The notes beneath the pieces are model-generated. The model was given only the letters and a program-made list of their open reading frames with translations, was not told the origin of the DNA and made no database searches. From NCBI GenBank assembly GCA_016294165.1, contig JAEDCM010000024.1, positions 1 to 23,972 of the forward strand: a DNA stretch of 23,972 nt, read 5' to 3'. The stretch's first letter is position 1. Every line of letters begins with the position of its first letter. Below, piece after piece: positions 7,596 through 13,634 of the stretch. The stretch comes from Anaeroplasmataceae bacterium. Its GTDB lineage: Bacteria; Bacillota_I; Bacilli_A; Acholeplasmatales; JAEDCM01. Position numbers and translations under genes: made by a program.

Positions 7596-9971
7596 TTACT
7601 TAATTAAATCCTTAATTCCTTGGAAAATAGTATGCATATCAAATCCAGTTAATTTATATACAACATCAGCGATTCCTTCTTTAATGTTCATATATAAATC
7701 ATATAAGAATGAACCACTTGGAAGAACACCAGCTACACCACAAATTCCTAAAGTAATAATTGCAATAATAAGAATTAATAAGATTAATACAACCCATTTA
7801 ATAATTTGAACTGCAAGACTACGTTTTTTACGACGTTTAGAGAACTTAGCATCAGCCTTAAGAGCTTCTTGTAATGCTTTTTCTTCTGCTTGACGACGCT
7901 TCTTATCAGCTTTTGTTTCACTAGTTAATCTTCTGCGAACATTTGATGCTCTTTGTTCACCATAAACTGGAGCCTCAAAAATTGGCGCTTCGAAAATTGG
8001 AGTATCAAATGTAGGGTTATCAAATACAGCTGCATCACCCTCTTCAGTTGAATCATATAATGGTGCTTCAAATGTATTACTTTCAAATGTTAAATCAGCA
8101 TCATCTTCAACAACAACTAATGGTTCATCATCTTCAACTACAACAGCTGGCTCTTCATCCATATCCATGAATAATTGATCAATTTGTTCTTCATCAGTTA
8201 CAACTACTGGTTCATCATCTTCGAATGTAGCTAAGAATGGTTCATCAATAACTTCTTCAACTACTTCTTCAGTAACTACTTCAGCAACCTCTTCAACAGG
8301 TTCTTCAACTACTTCTTCTTCAACACCCATTAAAGAATCTAAATCCATAAAATCATCTTCAACAACAGCTTGTTCTTCAACAACTTCATCATCTTTAATT
8401 GTATCTTCTTCATAATCAAATGTTGGAATTACAAAATCACTTGAATCTAACGTTTGTGATTCACTTAATGTATCAATTTGTTGATTTAAGAATTCTTCTT
8501 TTTCTTTAGCTAATCTTTCAGCTTCTTCTTTTTCAAAAGCAATTCTTTCTTTTTCTAATCTCTCAGCTTCTAATTTCTTAGCTAATGCTTCTTTTTCTAA
8601 TCTTTCAGCTTCTAATGCTTCCTCTAATGCAGCTTTTTCAGCAGCAATTCTTTCAGCCTCTGCTTGTTCAGCAGCTAATCTCTCAGCTTCAGCTTGTTCA
8701 GCAGCTAATCTCTCAGCTTCAGCTTGTTCAGCGGCTAATCTTTCAGCTTCTTCTCTTTCCTTTTCAGCTAATTGATTTGCTAATGCTTCTTTTTCTAATC
8801 TTTCAGCTTCTAATGCTTCCTCTAATGCAGCTTTTTCAGCAGCTAGTCTTTCAGCTTCTGCTTGTTCAGCAGCAATTCTTTCTGCCTCTGCTTGTTCAGC
8901 AGCTAATCTCTCAGCTTCTGCTTGTTCAGCTGCAATTCTTTCTGCCTCTGCTTGCTCAGCAGCTAATCTTTCAGCTTCAGCTTGCTCTAAGGCCACAACT
9001 TTATCTGCTAATTCAACCTTAGCATTCTTTTCATCTTCTAATGCTTGTTCAAGAGCTTCTTTCTCAATACGAATTCTTTCAAGTTCAGCAAGAATTTCAG
9101 GACTAACACTTGTTTCTTCAACTTCATCTTTAACATCAGTTAAAACTGAAAGGTTAACATTTGATTTTTCAACCTCAGTTTCAACACGTGCAATGATATA
9201 TTCGATAATGTCTTCTTTCTTTAATTCAGTTGAAGCTTTAATCTTGTTATCTTTAGCAAATCTTTGTAGAGCCATTACACTCATTCTCTTAATTCTTGCT
9301 TCAGTATCAGCATCTAATGTACCTGCTTGAGACATTTCATCAAGAATAATATCTGCTAATTCATTTTTCTTAATACGACGTGGAATTTCAATTTCATATT
9401 TTGTTCCAATTTCTCTTAATTCATTTAATGTAGAGCTAGCTTTTAGAACAGCACGGAAGTCTGCATATTCTAAACCATCTACCTTACCACTTTCATCAAA
9501 GAATAATGAGTCAATCCCTCTATTGAACTCCATAATTCCTTCACGAGGTGAATTCTTATAACCTTTAGCCATTTCAAATACTTCAGCTAATTTTTCATCA
9601 TCAATTTTTAATTGATCGTTTAATTTTAAGAATGTTAACCAAAGTTCTTCTCTATATTCATTTTCAAAATTAACGTTACCCAATGAATATAAAACATTTT
9701 CTAATTGATACTCACTGAATGTATGAAACCATTTCATACGATATCTAACTTCATCAGTGAATTTAGATGCAATATCATCTTGTTTAACTTTATCATCCAA
9801 TACATTATGTAATGCTGTCATACGAACTTGACGAGGCATTGTCATATGTAACCCTCTAAAGAATGATACTATTTCACCAGATGGTAAATACTTTAGAGTT
9901 CCAACTACATCTTCCATTTTAGTTCTAACTCCATTAATTAGCACTTCACTTTTACGACTTATTACTTTCAT
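7596..9971 (-). CDS. Unrecognised 791-residue tail-anchored coiled-coil protein with SAP/Rho-N-like motifs
   Basis: I do not recognise this family. Residues 1-180 are a mostly helical globular region. Two segments near 180-215 (LNELREIGTKYEIEI... then KKNELADIILDEM) and 230-265 (MALQRFAKDNKIKAS... then KKEDIIEYII) resemble SAP or Rho-N helix-extended-helix motifs, which often bind nucleic acid. Residues about 295-505 form a highly charged helix of 10-residue repeats (AEAERLAAEQ type). Residues about 515-690 are acidic and probably disordered, with repeated DDEPxVVV and FEAP motifs. A basic stretch (KRRKKR, 712-717) precedes one membrane helix at about 722-748, leaving some 43 residues outside. 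The order suggests a cytoplasmic protein held at the membrane by its tail, perhaps tethering a nucleic acid; that is inference. GGAGGTGG precedes the ATG. It has its own promoter and leads into mutS. Confidence 0.8.
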   Translation of the reverse strand: MKVISRKSEVLINGVRTKMEDVVGTLKYLPSGEIVSFFRGLHMTMPRQVRMTALHNVLDDKVKQDDIASKFTDEVRYRMKWFHTFSEYQLENVLYSLGNVNFENEYREELWLTFLKLNDQLKIDDEKLAEVFEMAKGYKNSPREGIMEFNRGIDSLFFDESGKVDGLEYADFRAVLKASSTLNELREIGTKYEIEIPRRIKKNELADIILDEMSQAGTLDADTEARIKRMSVMALQRFAKDNKIKASTELKKEDIIEYIIARVETEVEKSNVNLSVLTDVKDEVEETSVSPEILAELERIRIEKEALEQALEDEKNAKVELADKVVALEQAEAERLAAEQAEAERIAAEQAEAERLAAEQAEAERIAAEQAEAERLAAEKAALEEALEAERLEKEALANQLAEKEREEAERLAAEQAEAERLAAEQAEAERLAAEQAEAERIAAEKAALEEALEAERLEKEALAKKLEAERLEKERIAFEKEEAERLAKEKEEFLNQQIDTLSESQTLDSSDFVIPTFDYEEDTIKDDEVVEEQAVVEDDFMDLDSLMGVEEEVVEEPVEEVAEVVTEEVVEEVIDEPFLATFEDDEPVVVTDEEQIDQLFMDMDEEPAVVVEDDEPLVVVEDDADLTFESNTFEAPLYDSTEEGDAAVFDNPTFDTPIFEAPIFEAPVYGEQRASNVRRRLTSETKADKKRRQAEEKALQEALKADAKFSKRRKKRSLAVQIIKWVVLILLILIIAIITLGICGVAGVLPSGSFLYDLYMNIKEGIADVVYKLTGFDMHTIFQGIKDLIK
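8581..8842. repeat. 198-bp tandem segmental duplication within the coiled-coil gene
   Basis: The 65 bases at 8581-8645 recur identically at 8779-8843 (offset 198 bases, exactly 66 codons). Both copies encode the AALEEALEAERLEKEALA segment. The intervening 30-bp units make up the rest of each copy. The offset is a multiple of three, so the frame is kept. Confidence 0.8.
8641..8760. repeat. 30-bp tandem repeats, second block
   Basis: Units start at 8641, 8671, 8701 and 8731, each encoding a version of AEAERLAAEQ on the minus strand. The units at 8671-8700 and 8701-8730 are identical at all 30 bases, which suggests recent slippage. The last unit diverges at its end. Confidence 0.85.
8839..8988. 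repeat. 30-bp tandem repeats, first block
   Basis: Five 30-bp units start at 8839, 8869, 8899, 8929 and 8959. They alternate between encoding AERLAAEQ and AERIAAEQ (plus-strand GCAGCTAATC versus GCAGCAATTC), so a 60-bp higher-order pair is visible. All are coding; no spacers are present. Confidence 0.85.
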
Positions 9972-10015
9972 AACAAATCCACCTCCATATTTTTAGTACG
10001 CTATCTCATGCTATT

Positions 10016-10044
10016 ATTTTATACTATTTTAAATAGTATTTCAA
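10016..10044 (-). promoter_or_regulatory. Promoter with palindromic operator-like spacer for the coiled-coil gene
   Basis: TTGAAA (10044-10039), a 17-base spacer and TAAAAT (10021-10016) form a good sigma-A promoter. A perfect inverted repeat with 9-base arms (ATACTATTT at 10021-10029 and its complement at 10031-10039) fills the spacer. Two copies of TTCAAGTA lie just upstream (10040-10047 and 10052-10059). Confidence 0.6.
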
Positions 10045-10096
10045 GTAGTAATTCAAGTATTTTAGCCATTTTCTTATTTTATTCGCCTTTAAATTT

Positions 10097-10119
10097 AAAA
10101 AAGTGGGAGAAAATCCCAC
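10097..10119 (-). terminator. Rho-independent terminator after cotE
   Basis: On the minus strand GTGGGA (10119-10114) pairs with TCCCAC (10108-10103) around a 5-base loop, followed directly by six T (10102-10097). It begins 8 bases after the cotE stop and separates cotE from the coiled-coil gene. Confidence 0.85.
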
Positions 10120-10126
10120 AATTTTG

Positions 10127-10642
10127 TCATTTCTTCCCAATATAATTTTGATTAATCTGTGATGTAAAATCTTCATCATCATCTAAAAAAACTTCGACAT
10201 TATCAAGGATACTAATCTGAATTTTTGTTTCACCAATAACATCTACCGCTAATTCAAATTCAATTGTAACATTAACCTCATTATCATTTATTTTGACATC
10301 TTGGCAAGATGGATGTGAATCTACTTTAACAATTATATCATCATCTCTTGAAACAAAATCATTGATAATTTGCTTTGTTTTAACGTTTTCCTTATAATAA
10401 ACAACTTGCTTTAGAATCTCAGTTTGACTATTATTCATTGTGCTATACCAAACGTTTAATTCAAAATTACCATCAATATAAATATCAAAATTTTCACGTC
10501 TTGCATCGAACTTATTATTGATAACGATGCATCCAAGTATCGAATAAATCGGCTCGTTACCTAATATCTTAGCGTCAATTCTAACATTTTTTTTACCTTT
10601 TGCCACAACTGCTTTAGTGACAATTTCACGGACCTGGTTCAT
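10127..10642 (-). CDS. cotE: Outer spore coat morphogenetic protein CotE
   Basis: CotE organises the outer coat layer of Bacilli endospores on the mother-cell side of the forespore. The 171-residue product begins VREIVTKAVVAKGKK, close to the Bacillus CotE start as I recall it. It also has the SILGCIVINNKFDARR region, the NVWYS motif near residue 60, and an acidic tail (FLDDDEDF), all in the family order. Length is close to the usual 180. Its place after miaB and a ymcA-like gene is the same as in Bacillus, which supports the call. The ATG has a G-rich site (GGGGGGAAGG) immediately upstream. The tail is less acidic than in Bacillus. A sporulation-type -10 and an inverted repeat that covers the start are described separately. 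A terminator follows. Confidence 0.85.
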   Translation of the reverse strand: MNQVREIVTKAVVAKGKKNVRIDAKILGNEPIYSILGCIVINNKFDARRENFDIYIDGNFELNVWYSTMNNSQTEILKQVVYYKENVKTKQIINDFVSRDDDIIVKVDSHPSCQDVKINDNEVNVTIEFELAVDVIGETKIQISILDNVEVFLDDDEDFTSQINQNYIGKK

Positions 10643-10680
10643 ACCTTCCCCCCTCTATATAATATATGATTTGAAGGTAT
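10641..10680 (-). promoter_or_regulatory. cotE 5' region: mother-cell sigma-like -10 within an inverted repeat masking the start
   Basis: CATATATTA at 10668-10660 fits the CATA(N3)TA -10 pattern used by sigma-K and, loosely, sigma-E; no clear -35 is seen. ATACCTTC at 10680-10673 is the exact complement of GAAGGTAT at 10648-10641, which covers the Shine-Dalgarno end and the first two bases of the cotE ATG. The upstream arm lies before the predicted transcription start (about 10653). Confidence 0.45.
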
Positions 10681-10706
10681 CATTGCCACATGACTTATTA
10701 TTTATT

Positions 10707-11003
10707 TTATGTTAGAACATCCGCATTTATTCCTTCTTCAATAATATTTTTTATAAGCATTATATCCGCATTTATTTCCTCAATTAAATCTAAATATTCA
10801 CTTATAATAATATTACTTTTGAATTCATCTAATCTATTATTATATAATGTGAAATCATTTTTTCTAACTGCTTCACGTTGTAAAAAAAGAATTTTTTCAT
10901 AGTCATCCTTATATTTTAAATTTACAATTTTTTCTAATTCTAAATATCTTTGGACCTTTATGCTACTTTTAAATGAATTAACTAAATTATTCAACTTCTT
11001 CAC
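10707..11003 (-). CDS. ymcA: YlbF/YmcA family protein, probable RicA-like
   Basis: The product is a 98-residue, mostly helical protein. Its pattern (SFKSSIKVQRYLELEK, then LQREAVRKN, then LDEFKSNIIISEYLDLIEEINADIMLIKNIIEEGI) resembles the YlbF/YmcA family. In Bacillus, YmcA (RicA) joins YlbF and YaaT in a complex that guides RNase Y processing and affects sporulation, competence and biofilm formation. Position between miaB and cotE is the Bacillus ymcA position. It is much shorter than Bacillus YmcA (about 143) and has no cysteine, so it cannot supply a ligand to the Fe-S clusters described for that complex. It starts with GTG, 17 bases inside the miaB end, with no strong ribosome binding site. 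Family is moderately sure; function is inferred. Confidence 0.6.
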   Translation of the reverse strand: MKKLNNLVNSFKSSIKVQRYLELEKIVNLKYKDDYEKILFLQREAVRKNDFTLYNNRLDEFKSNIIISEYLDLIEEINADIMLIKNIIEEGINADVLT

Positions 11004-12423
11004 CCATTAAGAACCAAGTTTTAGCTTCAGTAATCATTACATTAACAATTTGTCCAATTTTTGAAGCATCGCCCTTGAAATTTACAAGTTTATTATGTTC
11101 GCTATATCCATTAAGCATATTAGGGTCATTCTTTGAATATCCATCAACTAATACCTTAACCACCTTACCAACAAATCTTAAATTTCCATCAAGATATCCC
11201 TGATTAATCTTATCATGAAGTCGATCTAAACGATTATGTTTTTCCTCCATACTTACTAAATCCTCATATGTTGCAGCTGGTGTACCAGTTCTTGGAGAGA
11301 AAATAAATGTAAAGGCTCCTTCATATCCAACCTCATCAACTAATGATAAGGTATCCAAGAATTGTTCTTCAGTTTCTCCAGGGAATCCAACAATAATATC
11401 CGTAGTAAGTGAAATACCAGGATTTAACTCCTTTAATCTTCTAATTTTATCAAGATATTCCTCTCTAGTGTATTTTCGATTCATACGCTTAAGAACTTCA
11501 TTATTCCCTGATTGAACTGGCAAATGTAGATGTGGCATAACTGAAGGCAAAGTCATTGCCTCAATTGTTCTTTGATCTAAATCTCTTGGATGACTTGTTG
11601 TATATCTAATACGAGTAATTCCTGTCTTATCCAAATCAATTAACAAATCGGCAAACGTATAATCCTTTTCCTTAAAATCCTTACCATAAGCATTTACATT
11701 TTGACCTAAAAGAGTAACCTCTAAATATCCATCCGCAACTAATTGCTTAACCTCATTAATAATATCCTCTGGATCTCTTGAACGTTCACGACCTCTAGTA
11801 TAAGGGACAATACAATATGTACAGAATTCATCACAACCAAACATAATATTAACCCAAGCCTTCTTATTTGAAACACGAACATGTGGTAGATTTTCCACAA
11901 TGCATCCTTCATTTGAAAATACATTAATTACCTTTTTACTTGAATTAATATGTTCTAAAATATAATCTGGTAATAAATGAATATTATGAGTTCCAAACAC
12001 GATATCAATTTGCGGATATTTAGCAAGGATATTGTTAATTACCTTTTCCTCCTGTGCCATACACCCACAAATAGCAATGATTAAATCCGGATTCTTTTGT
12101 TTTAAAGCCTTAAAACTTCCAATTGTTCCCCAAAATTTATTCTCCGCATTTTCTCTAATTGCACATGTATTAACAACAATCACATCACTTGATGCAAGAT
12201 CTTCATTCTTATTGTATCCCATGTTTTCTAGAATACCAGAAATAACCTCGCTATCAGCTTCATTTCCTTGGCATCCAAATGTAACTACATTATATGTTTT
12301 ACCTAATCCAATATTAAGAGCTTCCTCATTGATTTGATATAATATTTTTTCAACCTTTTCCTTTGTTCTTTTACGAGCCTTATTTAAATCTGGCTTCAAA
12401 TATTTACTATAATCTTTTGACAT
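10987..12423 (-). CDS. miaB: tRNA-2-methylthio-N6-dimethylallyladenosine synthase
   Basis: MiaB is a radical-SAM methylthiotransferase that converts i6A37 to ms2i6A37, the step after MiaA, whose gene also lies in this window. The N-terminal cluster cysteines are C51 (GCQGNEADSE), C87 (VNTCAIRE) and C121 (CGCMAQEE). The radical-SAM triad is C197, C201 and C204 in CDEFCTYC, followed by TRGRERSR. SGNNEVLKRMNR and a C-terminal TRAM domain complete the 478-residue protein. The first motif normally reads GCQMN; here the Met is Gly. A GTG at 12432 is in frame but overlaps the AAGGTG ribosome site, so the ATG at 12423 is chosen. The end overlaps the next gene by 17 bases. Confidence 0.95.
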   Translation of the reverse strand: MSKDYSKYLKPDLNKARKRTKEKVEKILYQINEEALNIGLGKTYNVVTFGCQGNEADSEVISGILENMGYNKNEDLASSDVIVVNTCAIRENAENKFWGTIGSFKALKQKNPDLIIAICGCMAQEEKVINNILAKYPQIDIVFGTHNIHLLPDYILEHINSSKKVINVFSNEGCIVENLPHVRVSNKKAWVNIMFGCDEFCTYCIVPYTRGRERSRDPEDIINEVKQLVADGYLEVTLLGQNVNAYGKDFKEKDYTFADLLIDLDKTGITRIRYTTSHPRDLDQRTIEAMTLPSVMPHLHLPVQSGNNEVLKRMNRKYTREEYLDKIRRLKELNPGISLTTDIIVGFPGETEEQFLDTLSLVDEVGYEGAFTFIFSPRTGTPAATYEDLVSMEEKHNRLDRLHDKINQGYLDGNLRFVGKVVKVLVDGYSKNDPNMLNGYSEHNKLVNFKGDASKIGQIVNVMITEAKTWFLMGEEVE

Positions 12424-12440
12424 CTTAATCACCTTTTAAT

Positions 12441-12449
12441 ATTCTAACA
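12441..12449 (-). promoter_or_regulatory. Possible extended -10 for miaB
   Basis: TGTTAGAAT reads on the minus strand just after the spoVS terminator and before the miaB ribosome site. The -35 region is poor. A perfect TATAAT at 12459-12454 is an alternative -10. Confidence 0.3.
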
Positions 12450-12460
12450 TATTATTATAA

Positions 12461-12495
12461 AAAATAAAATATCCCTAATTATTAATTAGAGATAT
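12461..12495 (-). terminator. Rho-independent terminator after spoVS
   Basis: A 12-bp stem (12495-12484 with 12480-12469, one G-U pair on the minus strand) and a 3-base loop are followed by TTTTATTTT. On the plus strand the same position is an A-C mismatch, so the fold favours minus-strand RNA. Confidence 0.8.
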
Positions 12496-12504
12496 CATAT
12501 TATC

Positions 12505-12765
12505 CTAGACAGCTTTTACGATTAATTTTATTGCTGTTCTTTCTTCACCTTCAATCAAAATATCTGAAAATGCGGGAATGCATATTAAATCATGACCTGT
12601 AGGCGCTACATATCCACGAGCAATTGCTATCGCTTTGATAGCTTGATTTAACGCTCCAGCCCCAATGGCCTGAATTTCCACAACTGATTTTTCCTTAAAT
12701 GCATTTGCTAATGCTCCTGCAACCGAATTCGGTTTTGATTTTGATGAAACTTTTAATATTTCCAT
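12505..12765 (-). CDS. spoVS: Stage V sporulation protein S
   Basis: SpoVS is a small, highly conserved ALBA-like protein that influences entry into sporulation and spore-coat and cortex development. The 86-residue product matches the family over its whole length: MEILKVSSKSKPNSVAGALA, then QAIGAGALNQAIKAIAIARG, then CIPAFSDILIEGEERTAIKL. GGGAGG lies about 9 bases upstream of the ATG. It follows ymdB after 67 bases holding a TATAAT, and ends at a strong terminator, so it can be expressed both on its own and from the rny-ymdB transcript. The same order is found in Bacillus. The exact biochemical role of the family remains poorly known. Confidence 0.95.
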   Translation of the reverse strand: MEILKVSSKSKPNSVAGALANAFKEKSVVEIQAIGAGALNQAIKAIAIARGYVAPTGHDLICIPAFSDILIEGEERTAIKLIVKAV

Positions 12766-12792
12766 ATTTATTATCCTCCCTATCTACTTTAG

Positions 12793-12798
12793 ATTATA
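12793..12798 (-). promoter_or_regulatory. Probable -10 element for spoVS
   Basis: TATAAT on the minus strand, about 28 bases before the start codon. The -35 region is not recognisable as sigma-A, and I do not see the AGGA...GAAT pattern of sigma-H that drives spoVS in Bacillus. Confidence 0.35.
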
Positions 12799-12832
12799 TG
12801 CAAACAAATATGAAAATATAATCGAAAAATGA

Positions 12833-13588
12833 CTATTCAATAAAATTTATTCGAGAAATTTTATTCTTATCAAAATCCAACACGACCGCATTAAATTGTG
12901 CTGGACCTTTTGCTGTTTTGTTCATAACATGAGCACCTTTCACAAAACGATCAATAATTAACGAAGCATCAACCCCAAGCACTCCATTTAATGGTCCTGT
13001 CATTCCGATATCTGATATATATAATGTTCCATTTGGCAACGCTCTTTCATCAGCAGTAGGAACATGAGTATGTGTTCCAACAACCGCCCCTTTAATTCCA
13101 TCCAAATATAATCCTAAAGCAATCTTTTCACTAGTCGCCTCAGCATGCATATCGATGATATAATAATCAGATTTAACCTCATCAATTATCTTTTTTGCCG
13201 TTTTAAATGGGCAATCTAAAGGAAGATAATTCATGTAAACGCGTCCTAATAAATTAATAATAGTAATCTTTTTTTGATTATAGTTAATTGTTAGATATCC
13301 ATTTTTCGGACTATTTGGATAATTAGCAGGGATTACCACATTACTTCCTTCTAAAAATTCTTCTAACTCCTTGTTTCCCCAAGTATGGTTTCCCATAGTA
13401 ACAGCACAAACACCTTTGCTCATTAATTCCTTATAAATCTTTTGATTGATTCCTCTACCACCAGCAATGTTTTCACCATTAACAATAACTAGATTTATGT
13501 TATGTTCCTTTTTTATTCTATCGATATTTTTAAAAAAACAATCTCTTCCAACATCACCATAAATATCACCTACAAATAAAACTTTCAT
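12833..13588 (-). CDS. ymdB: YmdB-family metallophosphoesterase (2',3'-cyclic nucleotide phosphodiesterase type)
   Basis: YmdB-family calcineurin-like phosphoesterases hydrolyse 2',3'-cyclic nucleotides and, in Bacillus, affect biofilm and motility decisions. Metal ligands appear in order: D8 in FVGDIYGDVGRD, E39/N40 in VNGENIAGG, N67 and H68 in MGNHTWGN, H148 in DMHAEATSEK, and H173/H175 in GTHTHVPTADER. The open frame extends to 13666, but the ATG at 13588 is preceded by AAAGGAGTGA and begins the conserved MKVLFVGD, giving 251 residues. The upstream extension overlaps a terminator and is rejected. It follows rny and precedes spoVS as in Bacillus. Confidence 0.92.
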   Translation of the reverse strand: MKVLFVGDIYGDVGRDCFFKNIDRIKKEHNINLVIVNGENIAGGRGINQKIYKELMSKGVCAVTMGNHTWGNKELEEFLEGSNVVIPANYPNSPKNGYLTINYNQKKITIINLLGRVYMNYLPLDCPFKTAKKIIDEVKSDYYIIDMHAEATSEKIALGLYLDGIKGAVVGTHTHVPTADERALPNGTLYISDIGMTGPLNGVLGVDASLIIDRFVKGAHVMNKTAKGPAQFNAVVLDFDKNKISRINFIE

Positions 13589-13604
13589 TAAATCACTCCT
13601 TTGG

Positions 13605-13629
13605 AAACAAAAGGGAGCCAATGGCCCCC
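13605..13629 (-). terminator. Intercistronic terminator between rny and ymdB
   Basis: On the minus strand GGGGGCC (13629-13623) pairs with GGCTCCC (13619-13613, one G-U) around a 3-base loop, followed by TTTTGTTT. It sits between the rny stop and the ymdB ribosome site with no room for another promoter, so it probably works as a partial terminator that lowers ymdB relative to rny. Confidence 0.75.
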
Positions 13630-13634
13630 GTTTA

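Noticed and set aside
8581..9022. The 30-bp repeats could suggest a CRISPR array, and a plus-strand ORF of 145 codons covers them.
   Set aside because: The repeats are directly adjacent with no spacers and lie in frame within the long minus-strand gene. The plus-strand frame encodes a Leu/Gln-rich low-complexity string, a by-product of the repeats.
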